From: Variovorax sp. 54
GTDB lineage: Bacteria > Pseudomonadota > Gammaproteobacteria > Burkholderiales > Burkholderiaceae_C
Reading direction: 5' to 3'
Assembly (NCBI RefSeq): GCF_002754375.1
Contig: NZ_PEFF01000001.1
Span: forward strand, 2,170,001-2,234,000
DNA: 64,000 bases
Below are positions 17,636 through 26,750 of the stretch, piece after piece. The stretch's first letter is position 1. Each line of letters starts with the position of its first letter. The position numbers and the translations under genes are program-made. The notes beneath the pieces were generated by a model. The model worked only from the letters and a program-made list of their open reading frames with translations, did not search any database and had not been told where the DNA came from.

Positions 17636-18163
17636 TCAGGCGCCACGCAACGCCATGCGAATCTCGCGCGCCAATGCGGCTCGCAACTCCGGGCGTACAT
17701 AGCGCCCCACCCTGACCGATCGACCCTGCCCCGAGACCTCGATCAGTGAACGATCACCGGTCTGCGGTTCGATCCGCACCTGGTGCGGAAGAAATTCTGT
17801 GCGCTCGTAGTGCCCACCGTTCTCGAGCTCCACGACGAGGCGTCCGCCTTGCAGCGCGATCCGTTCGCCATCGGTGGCATGCCGCGCGTACATCATGAAC
17901 GCAAAGCCCACCGCGGCCAGTTCGAGCCAGGCGAATGGCAATACCAACGGCGCACCGTGCAGCCAGAACACCATGCCCGTTCCCAGAGATACCACGCACA
18001 GCGAGGCGTAGAGCCAGGCCAGCTGGCTCGGCGTCACCGAGCAATTTCGTTTCAGGAACCAGTGGATGTTCTGGCCTGAGACGGTGGCAAAACGAAACAC
18101 GGAATTCGACACGGGCGAGTTCAGCAAATCGGTGCGTCGATGGTGGCCAAACCCCTCGTACAA
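17636..18163 (-). CDS. DUF2244 domain-containing membrane protein
   Basis: 175 residues with two adjacent hydrophobic segments (about AWLYASLCVVSLGTGMVFWL and LVLPFAWLELAAVGFAFMMY) and a C-terminal soluble beta-rich part. The start RNCSVTPSQLAWLYASL and the layout are typical of DUF2244, often encoded near coxB. Function unknown. The gap to coxB is 50 bp, and it could be part of the same transcript upstream of coxB. Confidence 0.82.
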   Translation of the reverse strand: MYEGFGHHRRTDLLNSPVSNSVFRFATVSGQNIHWFLKRNCSVTPSQLAWLYASLCVVSLGTGMVFWLHGAPLVLPFAWLELAAVGFAFMMYARHATDGERIALQGGRLVVELENGGHYERTEFLPHQVRIEPQTGDRSLIEVSGQGRSVRVGRYVRPELRAALAREIRMALRGA

Positions 18164-18275
18164 ACAGGATCCGACACCCCTCGATCACGGGACAATACCC
18201 GCGAGTTTCACGCAACGGCGGATTGTAGCGGGTAGAGCGCGGGCCCCGCGCACCGAATGAGGGCTGCCGGGTCGC

Positions 18276-19190
18276 TCAGGCGCCAGGGCGGCCGCGCTGG
18301 AGCATCGATCGCATCTCGCGCAACGACACCGCGCTCTCGGCCGACAGCGCGACGCGCGGCGTCGGCTTGAAGGCGTGGCCGTAGATGACCTCGAAGGTCA
18401 GCGCGATGCGACCCTCGCCTTCCGCGGCCGGCGCCAGCTCGGGCAGGGCCTGCTTGAGCGACCGGTGCCAGGCCTTGCCGCGCAGTGCGGGGAAGCGCGC
18501 CGGATGCAGATTGCGCCCCAGGGTGCGCAGCTCGGCCAGGGCGGCCTCGGGGGTGGCCCAGGTGAGCACGATGCGCTCCATGTCCATCACGGGCTCGGCG
18601 AAACCGGCGTGCACGAGCATGTCGCCCCAGTCGTGCATGTCGGTGTATTCATGGCCGGCGGCGGGCCAGCCGAGCCGGGCATGCAACGCCCGCAGCTCGC
18701 GCACTGTGTCCGGGCCCAGGCAGGAAAACATCAGGAAGCCGTTGGTCGCGACCAGCCGGTGCCACTGCGCGATGAGCGCCTCGGGGTCGGCCGCCATGTG
18801 CAGCGACATGTTGGCCCAGAGCAGGTCGACGCCGTCTTCGGGCGTGGCGTCGAAGCGGGCCTTGCCGCCCTGCCAGCGGCGCGCGCTCCACCAGGGCGCG
18901 GTCAGGGCCTCGCCGGTCCGTTCGGCCAATGCGGGTTCGGGTTCGATGACGAAGGCTTCGGCGTCGCGGTAGCGGCGGGCCAGCAGCGCGTGGGCTTCGA
19001 GGCCGCCGCGCAGCGGCGACCAGTCGGCCCAGGTGCGGGGCTGGGCCTTGATCCATTGCAGCCGGTCTTCCATCCGGCGGCCGATTTCCTCGTGCAGCCA
19101 GGGCGAGCCCTCGGCGGGCGCGAGCCGGCGCCAGCGGTCGGCCGCCGTGGGATCGATGGTCGGCGGTCTTCTTGCGGGGTCGGTGGCCAT
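18276..19190 (-). CDS. BioC-like SAM-dependent methyltransferase
   Basis: 304 residues. A class I methyltransferase core is visible: DGVDLLWANMSLHMAADPEAL is the post-motif II segment and LVATNGFLMFSCLGPDTVREL the next strand. These resemble malonyl-ACP O-methyltransferase BioC, as does WADWSPLRGGLEAHALLARRY early on. The glycine-rich SAM loop is degenerate, so BioC activity is uncertain. ATG 19190 is chosen; an upstream ATG at 19214 would overlap the comF start codon on the other strand. Confidence 0.72.
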   Translation of the reverse strand: MATDPARRPPTIDPTAADRWRRLAPAEGSPWLHEEIGRRMEDRLQWIKAQPRTWADWSPLRGGLEAHALLARRYRDAEAFVIEPEPALAERTGEALTAPWWSARRWQGGKARFDATPEDGVDLLWANMSLHMAADPEALIAQWHRLVATNGFLMFSCLGPDTVRELRALHARLGWPAAGHEYTDMHDWGDMLVHAGFAEPVMDMERIVLTWATPEAALAELRTLGRNLHPARFPALRGKAWHRSLKQALPELAPAAEGEGRIALTFEVIYGHAFKPTPRVALSAESAVSLREMRSMLQRGRPGA

Positions 19191-19212
19191 GGGGCCGTGA
19201 GTATATTGAGGC

Positions 19213-19929
19213 ATGCACAACCGCCGGGCCCTGAGGCCTTTCACCTCATTGCTTGCGCGGCTGCCCAGCCAGTGCGAGGTCTGCCGCGCCTGGCCCGCGC
19301 AGCGCGTGTGCGACGCCTGCGTGGCCCGCTTTGCACCGCCGACCGCGCGCTGCGGCGGCTGCGCCCTGCCGATGCCCAAAGGCGTGGCCCGCTGCGGCGA
19401 ATGCATCAAGCACCCGCCGCCGCTCGACGCCTGCCTCGCGGCCTGCACCTATGCCTGGCCGTGGCCCGATTGCATCGCCCAGTTCAAGTTTCGCGGCGAG
19501 GCGGGCTGGGCCGGTCCGCTGGCCACACTGCTGCGCAGCGCGCCGTGGGTGGAGCCGGCGCTGGAGCAATGCGACCTCGTGCTGCCGATGCCGCTGGCGC
19601 CCGGACGCCTCGGCGAGCGCGGCTTCAACCAGGCGCACGAGCTCGCGCGCCGGCTGGCCCCCACCAAGACCGACGCCACGCTGCTGCTGCGCACGCGCGA
19701 CACGCCCGCGCAGAGCGGCCTGCCGCGCGCCGACCGGCTGCGCAACCTGCGCGGAGCCTTCGCCGTGGAGCCGCTGCGCGCCGACGGCCTGCAGGGACGG
19801 CGCGTGGTGCTGGTGGACGACGTAATGACCAGCGGCGCCTCGCTGTTCGCCGCGGCCGCCACCGTGCGCCTCGCGGGCGCGGCGCACATCACCGGTGTGG
19901 TGCTGGCACGGACCGATCCGCCGCGCTGA
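19213..19929 (+). CDS. comF: ComF family phosphoribosyltransferase-like protein
   Basis: 238 residues. The N-terminal zinc-ribbon cysteines are present (CEVCRAWPAQRVCDAC and CGGCALPMPKGVARCGEC). The C-terminal phosphoribosyltransferase domain has the motif VVLVDDVMTSGAS. ComF is linked to DNA uptake and recombination in transformable bacteria. It is head-to-head with the methyltransferase gene, with only 22 bp between the chosen starts. A TATATT element lies 6 bp before the ATG, so a leaderless or very short-leader transcript is possible. Confidence 0.9.
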   Translation: MHNRRALRPFTSLLARLPSQCEVCRAWPAQRVCDACVARFAPPTARCGGCALPMPKGVARCGECIKHPPPLDACLAACTYAWPWPDCIAQFKFRGEAGWAGPLATLLRSAPWVEPALEQCDLVLPMPLAPGRLGERGFNQAHELARRLAPTKTDATLLLRTRDTPAQSGLPRADRLRNLRGAFAVEPLRADGLQGRRVVLVDDVMTSGASLFAAAATVRLAGAAHITGVVLARTDPPR

Positions 19930-19960
19930 AGCCACCGGCGGCGCCCGCGACAATCGGCGC

Positions 19961-20422
19961 ATGTTCCATATCGTCCTGGTCCACCCCGAAATTCCGCCGA
20001 ACACCGGCAACGTGATCCGGCTCGCGGCCAACACCGGCTGCACGCTGCACCTGGTGGAGCCGCTCGGCTTTTCGATGGACGACCGCCTGCTGCGCCGCGC
20101 CGGGCTCGACTACCACGAGTACGCCGAAGTCAAGCGCCACGCCGACTGGGCCGCGCTGCTGGCCACGCAGCAACCGCCGGCCGACCGCATGTTCGCGCTG
20201 ACCACGCGCGGCACCCGCGCCGTGCACGACGTGCGCTTCCAGCCCGGCGACTGGCTGGTGTTCGGCTCGGAAACCGCCGGCCTGCCGCCGCCGATTCGCG
20301 ACGGCTTTGCAGAACCGCAGCGCCTGCGGCTGCCGATGCGTGCGGGCCAGCGCAGCCTGAATTTGTCGAACGCGGTGGCGGTCACGGTGTTCGAAGCGTG
20401 GCGGCAAAACGGTTTCGCCTGA
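19961..20422 (+). CDS. trmL: tRNA (cytidine(34)-2'-O)-methyltransferase TrmL
   Basis: 153-residue SPOUT-fold RNA methyltransferase that modifies the wobble base of leucine tRNAs. It begins FHIVLVHPEIPPNTGNVIRL and carries the SAM-knot motifs VFGSETAGLP and LNLSNAVAVTVFEAW. ATG 19961 is the family start. It lies 31 bp downstream of comF on the same strand. Confidence 0.95.
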   Translation: MFHIVLVHPEIPPNTGNVIRLAANTGCTLHLVEPLGFSMDDRLLRRAGLDYHEYAEVKRHADWAALLATQQPPADRMFALTTRGTRAVHDVRFQPGDWLVFGSETAGLPPPIRDGFAEPQRLRLPMRAGQRSLNLSNAVAVTVFEAWRQNGFA

Positions 20423-20488
20423 CGGCCATTCAGCCCCTCACGCGGCAGGGGCACATCCGATCGGCGCCGGGCGGCGTATGGGAAGACA

Positions 20489-20509
20489 TGCCGGTGATTC
20501 GCACCGGCA
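20489..20509. repeat. Inverted repeat upstream of small secreted protein gene
   Basis: Arms TGCCGGTG (20489-20496) and CACCGGCA (20502-20509) around a 5-nt centre. It lies 37 bp before the ATG at 20547 and 66 bp after trmL. There is no T tract, so it is more likely an operator or a leader hairpin than a terminator. Confidence 0.4.
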
Positions 20510-20546
20510 TCCGTCCCCTCAACGCTGACTGCCAAGGAGTCCCGCC

Positions 20547-20840
20547 ATGCACACCGCCACCCTGCGCCTCATCACGATCGCCGCCCTCGCCTTCACCGGC
20601 GGCGCCCATGCCTTCCAGGGCGAGCAGAACCCGCTGCCGCCCGCGCCCTTCCAGTCGTCGCTGACGCGCGCCCAGGTCCAGGCGCAAGCCCTGCAGCCTC
20701 TGCTGATCAGCAATGGCGGCACCGGCGTGGCCCGCCCGACCGCGGGCAATGTCGACCGCGCAGCAGTGCGCGCGAGCGCCGTCGGCATCACCCGACAGGG
20801 CGCCGCCACCTATGGCGAGGTCACCGACCGCCGGATGTAA
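20547..20840 (+). CDS. Small secreted protein, DUF4148-like
   Basis: 97 residues with a clear signal peptide (LRLITIAALAFTGGAHAF, cleavage after AHA) and a short alanine- and arginine-rich mature part with LTRAQVQAQALQPLLISN and GVARPTAGNVDRAAVRASAV. The repeated R-A-x-V-x-x-x-A pattern resembles DUF4148-type periplasmic proteins of Burkholderiales and the protein at 47106. Function unknown. The ribosome binding site CAAGGAG lies close upstream. Confidence 0.65.
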   Translation: MHTATLRLITIAALAFTGGAHAFQGEQNPLPPAPFQSSLTRAQVQAQALQPLLISNGGTGVARPTAGNVDRAAVRASAVGITRQGAATYGEVTDRRM

Positions 20841-20864
20841 AGAGAAGAAGAAGAAAGAGTCCGC

Positions 20865-21326
20865 TCAGGGAAAACGGCGCACCACCGACTCAGCGACGCA
20901 CGCCGGCTTGGCGGCGCCTTCGAGTTCGATGGTGGTTTCCCAGGTCATCTGCAGACCGTCATTGGGAATCGGCTCGGCGCTCAGCAGCTTCATGCGGGCG
21001 CGCAGGCGCTGGCCCACCGGCACCGGCGACATGAAGCGCACGCGGTTCAGGCCGTAGTTCACGCCCATGCGCGACTCGACCACGTCGATGGCTGTCTCGA
21101 AGAACTTCGGCAGCAGCGACAAGGTGAGAAACCCGTGCGCAATCGGCGCGCCGAAGGGGCCGGACTTGGCCCGCTCCACATCGACGTGGATCCACTGGTG
21201 GTCGCCGGTCGCCTCGGCGAACTGGTTCACCTGCTGCTGCGTCACGGAAATCCAGTCGCTCACGGCGACTTCCTGGCCGACGCAGGCGGCGAGATCCTGA
21301 AGGGTCTGGAATGTCTTTTTGGTCAT
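20865..21326 (-). CDS. MaoC family dehydratase (R-specific enoyl-CoA hydratase type)
   Basis: 153 residues with the hot-dog fold hydratase motif FAEATGDHQWIHVDVERA, whose Asp and His are the catalytic pair, then HGFLTLSLLP. Such proteins hydrate trans-2-enoyl-CoA to the R-3-hydroxy form, for example in polyhydroxyalkanoate or nodulation-type pathways. ATG 21326 fits the family length. It is convergent with the small secreted protein gene (24-bp gap). Confidence 0.88.
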   Translation of the reverse strand: MTKKTFQTLQDLAACVGQEVAVSDWISVTQQQVNQFAEATGDHQWIHVDVERAKSGPFGAPIAHGFLTLSLLPKFFETAIDVVESRMGVNYGLNRVRFMSPVPVGQRLRARMKLLSAEPIPNDGLQMTWETTIELEGAAKPACVAESVVRRFP

Positions 21327-21402
21327 GCGGGGCATTCTGGTGCCAAGGGCACAAGGCTGGCTGTCGGACTTGCGACAACCACGAATCGGGGAAATCCAAA
21401 GG

Positions 21403-22023
21403 TCAGGCGTCGAGCCATTCGCAGATCGGCTGCCATTGCTCCAGGTCGCGCTGCACACGGCCCGGCGCGATGTCGAACAGCGTGAGCCCGCGCGCTGCCA
21501 GTTGCACGTAGTTCTGCGTGTCACGCAGCTCGCCCAGCACGGGCACGCCGAGCCCGGCAATGAACTCGTGCAGCCGGTCGGCCGCCAGCGTGCGCGCGTT
21601 CACGCGCATGCCGACGAGGCCGATGCGGGTCTTTTCGGCGCGGCGGCTTTCCATCAGGCGGTCGAGGAAATCGCGCGTGGCGTAGATGTCGAAGATGCTC
21701 GGCTGCAGCGGCACGATCACGCGGTCGGCCAGCGCCAGCACCTCTTTGAAGCGCCAGCCGTGCAGGCCGGCCGGCGTGTCGAGCACCGCATGGGTGGTGC
21801 CGCGCGGCGGGCGCACCACGGTGCTCTCGCCGGTGGCTTCCCAGGTGGCGATGGGGCGGGCCTGCGGCGGGCGCAGGCCGAGCCACATCCGGGAAGACTG
21901 CTGGCGGTCCACGTCGCCGAGCATCACGGCATGGCCGCGGCTCGCGAAATAGCCCGCGATGTTCGTTGCAATCGTCGACTTGCCCACGCCACCCTTGGGA
22001 TTGGCGACCAGAACCACCGGCAT
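21403..22023 (-). CDS. ParA family ATPase (orphan)
   Basis: 206 residues with the deviant Walker A KGGVGKST near residues 10-17, the switch segment GDVDRQQSSRMW and DTPAGLHGWRF. No ParB-like gene is adjacent, so this is not a chromosome partition pair. Orphan ParA proteins position protein complexes or regulate other processes. It is divergent from the KefF-like gene with a 92-bp spacer. The start is ATG 22023. Confidence 0.88.
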   Translation of the reverse strand: MPVVLVANPKGGVGKSTIATNIAGYFASRGHAVMLGDVDRQQSSRMWLGLRPPQARPIATWEATGESTVVRPPRGTTHAVLDTPAGLHGWRFKEVLALADRVIVPLQPSIFDIYATRDFLDRLMESRRAEKTRIGLVGMRVNARTLAADRLHEFIAGLGVPVLGELRDTQNYVQLAARGLTLFDIAPGRVQRDLEQWQPICEWLDA

Positions 22024-22115
22024 GAGGATCTCCTCCAGAACTGGGACAGGGGGGGATGGTAGTCGCCCCGGGCTTCGCGTCGGCGACGGCGGGCCGTCTG
22101 CGTTATGTTCGCGAC

Positions 22116-22841
22116 ATGACGACAACAACATCCATGGAGAACCCCGGCAGCATCTATGTGCTGGCGGCCCACCCCCACTGGCGCGACTCGCGCGTGAACC
22201 GCCGGTTGTTCGCCGCCGCGCAGCGCGTGCCCGGCGCCGAGGTGAACGACCTCTACGGCAGCTACCCCGATTTCGCCATCGACGTGGAGGTCGAACGCGA
22301 GCGGCTGGCCCGCGCGGACCTCGTGGTGCTGCTGCACCCGATCCAGTGGTACTCGATGCCGCCGCTGCAAAAGCTCTGGCTCGACGACGTGCTCGGCTAC
22401 GGCTGGGCCTACGGCCCCGGCGGCACGGCCCTGCAGGGCAAGGACTGCTGGCTGGTCGCCACCACCGGCGGCCCGGAGCCCAGCTACCACCCGCAAAGCT
22501 ACAACCGCTATTTCTTCGACGCCTTCCTGCCGCCTTATGAGCAGACCGCCGCGCTGTGCGGCATGCGCTTTCTGCCGCCGCTGCTGCTGCACGGCGCGCG
22601 CCGCGTCAGCGAGGCCGAGGTGGCCGCGCACGTCGAGGTGTTCGTGCAGCGCCTGGAGAGCTACCCGGTCTGGCCCGAGATGGACGAGCTCGACGCCTGC
22701 ATCGCCTGCCCGGTGCCCGAGACCGACCGCCCCGCCGAATCGGACGATGTGAGCAAGGTGGTGGCCGGCGTCTTCCACAGCGCGATGACGCACGGCCTGG
22801 CCGTCGCCAACGGCAGCACCAGCACCAACAAGGCGGCCTGA
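22116..22841 (+). CDS. KefF-like NAD(P)H oxidoreductase
   Basis: 241 residues of flavodoxin-like fold: VLAAHPHWRDSRVNRRLF, then DLVVLLHPIQWYSMPPLQKLW, then WAYGPGGTALQGKDCWLVATTGGP. This is the KefF/KefG/MdaB group. KefF stimulates the potassium efflux antiporter KefC, and the kefC-like gene begins 2 bp after its stop, which supports this role. ATG 22116 is used; ATG 22134 is possible. Confidence 0.88.
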   Translation: MTTTTSMENPGSIYVLAAHPHWRDSRVNRRLFAAAQRVPGAEVNDLYGSYPDFAIDVEVERERLARADLVVLLHPIQWYSMPPLQKLWLDDVLGYGWAYGPGGTALQGKDCWLVATTGGPEPSYHPQSYNRYFFDAFLPPYEQTAALCGMRFLPPLLLHGARRVSEAEVAAHVEVFVQRLESYPVWPEMDELDACIACPVPETDRPAESDDVSKVVAGVFHSAMTHGLAVANGSTSTNKAA

Positions 22842-22843
22842 GC

Positions 22844-24703
22844 ATGGAACACGCACCCGCCTGGCTGACCAGCAGCCTGATCTACCTAGGCGCCGCCGTG
22901 CTGGTGGTGCCGCTGTCGAAGTTCCTCGGGCTCGGCTCGATCATCGGCTACCTCGTGGCCGGCATCGCCATCGGACCCTGGGGCCTGGGCCTCGTGTCCA
23001 GCGTGGAAGACGTGCTGCATTTCGCCGAGTTCGGCGTGGTGCTGATGCTGTTCCTGGTGGGCCTCGAGCTCGAGCCCAAGCGCCTGTGGAGCCTGCGCCG
23101 CCCGATCTTCGGCTGGGGTTCGGCGCAGGTGCTCAGCTGCGCGGCGGTGCTGTTCGCCATCGGCTGGGCCGTGGGCGCACCGTGGCGCGTGGCGCTGGTG
23201 GCGGCGCTCGGGCTGGCACTGTCGTCCACCGCCATCGCGCTGCAGGTGTTCGGCGAACGCAACCTGCTGAAGACGCCCAGCGGCCAGGCCGGCTTCTCGA
23301 TCCTGCTATTCCAGGACGTGGCCGCGATCCCGATCCTTGCGCTGCTGCCGTTGCTGGCCGGCGCCACGGCGGCCGAGCAGTCCATCAGCGGGCTGGACCG
23401 CGCGCTCGAGGCGCTGAAGATCGTCGGCGTGATCGCCGGCATCATCCTCGGCGGCCGGCTGCTGCTGCGCCCGATCCTGCGCTGGATCGCGCGCAGCGAC
23501 ACGCCCGAGATCTTCACCGCCGCCGCGCTGCTGCTGGTGGTGGCCATCGCGGCGCTCATGCAGTTCGTCGGCCTGTCGATGGCGCTGGGCGCCTTCCTCG
23601 CCGGCGTGCTGCTGGCCGAGAGCGAGTACCGGCGCGAGCTCGAGACCGACATCGAGCCCTTCAAGGGCCTGCTGCTGGGGCTGTTCTTCATCGCGGTGGG
23701 CATGTCGATCAACTTCGGCGTGCTGGTGGCCAACCCCTGGGTCATGGCGGCGCTGGTGCTGAGCTTCCTCGCAATCAAGCTGGTCGTGATCTACGCGCTG
23801 GCCAAGGCCATGGGCCTGGCCTATCAGGAGCGGCCGGTGTTCACGCTGCTGCTGGCGCAGGGCGGCGAGTTCGCCTTCGTGGTGTTCCAGGCCGCCGGGC
23901 CCGACGTGTTGCCGCCGCAGACCACCTCGCTGCTGATCGGCGCGGTCGCGCTGTCGATGCTGCTGTCGCCGCTGCTGCTGGTGCTGCTCGACAAGTTCGT
24001 GCTGCCGCGCTACAGCCGCACGGGCGGGCCGCAGATGGACGAAATCTCGGAACAGCAGGACGCCAAGGTGCTGATCTGCGGCTTCGGCCGCTACGGCCAG
24101 ATCGTCGGGCGCCTGCTGATGTCGCAGGGCCTGCAGGTGACGGTGCTCGACCACGACGCCGACACCGTCGAAGGCCTGCGCCAGTTCGGCTTCCGGGTGT
24201 TCTACGGCGACGCCACGCGGCTCGACCTGCTGCGCACGGCGGGCGCGGGCACGGCGCGCGCCATCGTGGTGGCGGTGGACGACATCGAGCAGTCGCTGGA
24301 CATCGTCGACCTGGTGCGCGAGAACTTCCCGCAGGCGCGCATCGTGGCGCGTGCGCGCAACGTGACGCACCTGTTCCAGCTGCGCGACCGCGGCGTGCAG
24401 GACATCGAGCGCGAGGTGTTCGAGTCGTCGCTGCGCAGCGGCCGTTCGACGCTGGAGGCGCTGGGCTGGCCGGCGGCCGAGGCGCGCGAGGCGTCGATGC
24501 GTTTCCGCCAGCGAAACCTCAAGCTCAGCGACGAGATCTACCCGCACTACAAGGACCGCGCCAAGCTGATCGCCGCCAACAAGGCGGGCCGCCAGCAGTT
24601 CGAGGAACAGATGGCGCGCGAGCGCGAAGAACGCAAGCTGCGCTCGGGCCAGGACTGGGACCGGCTCGGCGAAGACGAGCCGGGCGACGCGAAGGCGCCC
24701 TGA
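22844..24703 (+). CDS. kefC: KefC-type monovalent cation:proton antiporter
   Basis: 619 residues: an N-terminal CPA2 transporter domain of about 12-13 membrane helices (motifs FAEFGVVLMLFLVGLELEP, LFQDVAAIPILALLPLL and LGAFLAGVLLAESEYR), then a cytoplasmic RCK_N domain with the Rossmann motif CGFGRYGQIVGRLL. The ligand-gated efflux systems KefB/KefC protect against electrophiles. The C-terminus is charged and helical. It forms a two-gene unit with the KefF-like oxidoreductase. Glutathione gating is inferred from the family. Confidence 0.92.
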   Translation: MEHAPAWLTSSLIYLGAAVLVVPLSKFLGLGSIIGYLVAGIAIGPWGLGLVSSVEDVLHFAEFGVVLMLFLVGLELEPKRLWSLRRPIFGWGSAQVLSCAAVLFAIGWAVGAPWRVALVAALGLALSSTAIALQVFGERNLLKTPSGQAGFSILLFQDVAAIPILALLPLLAGATAAEQSISGLDRALEALKIVGVIAGIILGGRLLLRPILRWIARSDTPEIFTAAALLLVVAIAALMQFVGLSMALGAFLAGVLLAESEYRRELETDIEPFKGLLLGLFFIAVGMSINFGVLVANPWVMAALVLSFLAIKLVVIYALAKAMGLAYQERPVFTLLLAQGGEFAFVVFQAAGPDVLPPQTTSLLIGAVALSMLLSPLLLVLLDKFVLPRYSRTGGPQMDEISEQQDAKVLICGFGRYGQIVGRLLMSQGLQVTVLDHDADTVEGLRQFGFRVFYGDATRLDLLRTAGAGTARAIVVAVDDIEQSLDIVDLVRENFPQARIVARARNVTHLFQLRDRGVQDIEREVFESSLRSGRSTLEALGWPAAEAREASMRFRQRNLKLSDEIYPHYKDRAKLIAANKAGRQQFEEQMAREREERKLRSGQDWDRLGEDEPGDAKAP

Positions 24704-24712
24704 GGCCCGGGC

Positions 24713-25663
24713 TCAGACCGGCACGGTCAGGTACACACCCTCGCGGCCGATCACCGGCGCGCGGGTCGGCATGAAGATCGTGCAGCCGTCGCAGGGCGAG
24801 CGGATCTCGCGCCCGGCCTGCACCGCGATCAGCTCACCCTGGTCGAAGGTCTCGAAGCCGAGCACGGGCCGCACGAAAGCGAAGTCGTCCGACGTGACCA
24901 TGTGGACCTCGAGCAGCCGGAAGCGGCGCGCGGCCACCGCCACGCGCGGCACCGGGTCGATGAGGCCGAGATGCGCCAGGAAGCGCAGCGACACGTCGGT
25001 GGCCAGGTCGGCCGCCGACTGCGCGAAATGCTGGCCGCACTCGACCACCACCGCACCGCCGTCGATGCCCGGCTCGCCGTGCCGGCCGTAGGCCGTGACG
25101 CCCGTGCCGGGCGCGGCGCCGACAGGCATCACGAGGTGCACCGGCGGGCCGCCGACGGCCTGCGCCAACCCTGCGTTGCGTTCGAACTCCGGGTAGACCC
25201 AGAAGGGCTGCACGGGCGCGCGCGTGGAATGGATGTCCAGCACGTAGTCGGCCGCGTCGAGCACCGGCCGCAGCTCGCGCGCGCGGCGCAGCTCGGGGCT
25301 GTGCTCGGTGCCGTCGAGCAGCGCGGGCGACCAGATGCGGTTCAGGTTGTGCACCAGCTGGCGGTTCTCGTAGGGCTGCGCGATGTCGAAGGCCTCGTAG
25401 GCCTCGACGTTCGCGAAGCTCACGGTGAGCGTGCCGATCTTCGGGCGCACGCCGCGGTCGAGCAGGTGCGTGGCCGCGACCATGCCGCAGATCTCGTTGC
25501 CGTGCGTGAGCGCGTTGATGAGCACGTGCGGGCCGGGCTTGCCCGACGCGAAGCGGTGCACGTAGTCGATGCCGGTGTTGCCCTGCCGGTAGGCCGAGAG
25601 GTCGCGCGGCAGCACCTCCAGCGGTGCGGTGTCGGGAGCGAAAGCCTGCAGTGTCTGTGTCAT
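24713..25663 (-). CDS. Succinylglutamate desuccinylase/aspartoacylase family protein
   Basis: 316-residue zinc carboxypeptidase-like enzyme. Metal ligands are visible in THGNEICG (His and Glu) and DIHSTRAP (His). The C-terminal beta domain with a lipoyl-like fold ends in REGVYLTVPV. Members hydrolyse N-acyl amino acids. It is 16 bp downstream of a Bug-type binding protein gene and the two probably share a promoter controlled by the RpiR regulator at 26804. The substrate is unknown. Confidence 0.88.
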   Translation of the reverse strand: MTQTLQAFAPDTAPLEVLPRDLSAYRQGNTGIDYVHRFASGKPGPHVLINALTHGNEICGMVAATHLLDRGVRPKIGTLTVSFANVEAYEAFDIAQPYENRQLVHNLNRIWSPALLDGTEHSPELRRARELRPVLDAADYVLDIHSTRAPVQPFWVYPEFERNAGLAQAVGGPPVHLVMPVGAAPGTGVTAYGRHGEPGIDGGAVVVECGQHFAQSAADLATDVSLRFLAHLGLIDPVPRVAVAARRFRLLEVHMVTSDDFAFVRPVLGFETFDQGELIAVQAGREIRSPCDGCTIFMPTRAPVIGREGVYLTVPV

Positions 25664-25679
25664 GAAACCAGCCGCCCGC

Positions 25680-26681
25680 TCACTCGCCGCGGATGCCGGC
25701 GCGCTTGACCATCTCGCCGTACAGCGCGAGCCGCTCCGACATCATGGCCGTGAACTGCGCGGGCGACTGCGCCTCGGGTGCGAGCGAACCACGCGCCACC
25801 AGCGCCTCGACCATCGTCGGCTGCTCGGCCACCGTGCGCACGGCCTTGTGCAGCGCGGCGATGACCTCGGGCGGCGTCTTCGCGGGCGCGGCCAGGCCGA
25901 TCCACGAGGTGGTGTTCAGCACCGGATAACCCAGCTCCGTGAAGGTCGGCACGTCGGGCAGCGCCGCGACGCGCGTGGGCGAGGCCACGGCCAGCGCGCG
26001 CAGCTTGCCGGCCTGGATGTGCGGGAGGAAGGGCGCGAGGTTGTCCAGGCCGAACTGCACTTCGTTCGAGATCAGCGCGGTCACCAGCGGGCCGCCGCCG
26101 CGGTACGGCACGTGCGTGGCGTTGAGCTGCAGCTGCGACTTCATCAGCTCGACGTTGAGCTGGCCCATGCTGCCCGGCCCGGCGCTGCAGAAGTTGAGCT
26201 CGCCGGGGCGCGACTTCACCAGCGCCACGAACTCCTTGAAGGTCTTGGCGGGCACGGCCGGGTTCACCAGCAGCACGTTGATGGAGCGCGCGAGCTGGCT
26301 GATCGACAGGAAATCCTTGATCGGGTCGTAGCCCGGGTTGGCCTGCGTCAGCGGGTTGGCCAGGTGCGAGCTCTGCGACGACACCACGAGCGTGTAGCCG
26401 TCGGGCTTGGCACGCGCCACCTGCGCGCTGGCGATAGAGCCGCCGGCACCGGCGCGGTTGTCGATGACCACCGGCGTGCCCAGCGCCTTCGACAGCGGCT
26501 CGGCGTACAGCCGCGCGATCAGGTCGACCGAGCCGCCGGCCGGGAACGGCACCACCAGCGTGACCGGTCGGGCGGGAAAGGCCTGCGCACGCGCCGACAG
26601 GGGCAGCAGCGCCGCCGTCAGGCCGGCGCCGAGGATCTCGCGCCGACGGAGGGCGGGCACAGCGGGGGTGGTGGAACGCAT
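25680..26681 (-). CDS. Bug/TctC family tripartite tricarboxylate transporter binding protein
   Basis: 333 residues with an export signal (RRREILGAGLTAALLPLSARAQA, Tat-like RRRE) and the Bug hallmarks VTLVVPFPAGGSVDLIAR, NRAGAGGSIA and THVPYRGGGPLVTALI. It binds a carboxylated ligand in the periplasm. No TctA/TctB membrane subunits are nearby. It is divergent from an RpiR regulator and upstream of an aspartoacylase-like gene, so an acylated amino acid is a reasonable guess for the ligand. Confidence 0.92.
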   Translation of the reverse strand: MRSTTPAVPALRRREILGAGLTAALLPLSARAQAFPARPVTLVVPFPAGGSVDLIARLYAEPLSKALGTPVVIDNRAGAGGSIASAQVARAKPDGYTLVVSSQSSHLANPLTQANPGYDPIKDFLSISQLARSINVLLVNPAVPAKTFKEFVALVKSRPGELNFCSAGPGSMGQLNVELMKSQLQLNATHVPYRGGGPLVTALISNEVQFGLDNLAPFLPHIQAGKLRALAVASPTRVAALPDVPTFTELGYPVLNTTSWIGLAAPAKTPPEVIAALHKAVRTVAEQPTMVEALVARGSLAPEAQSPAQFTAMMSERLALYGEMVKRAGIRGE

Positions 26682-26750
26682 GGCAAGGTCTTTCTGCAGA
26701 AGAAGCGGGCAATCGGGCGGACAGGTCCGCCCGAAATCGTGCATTCATTT

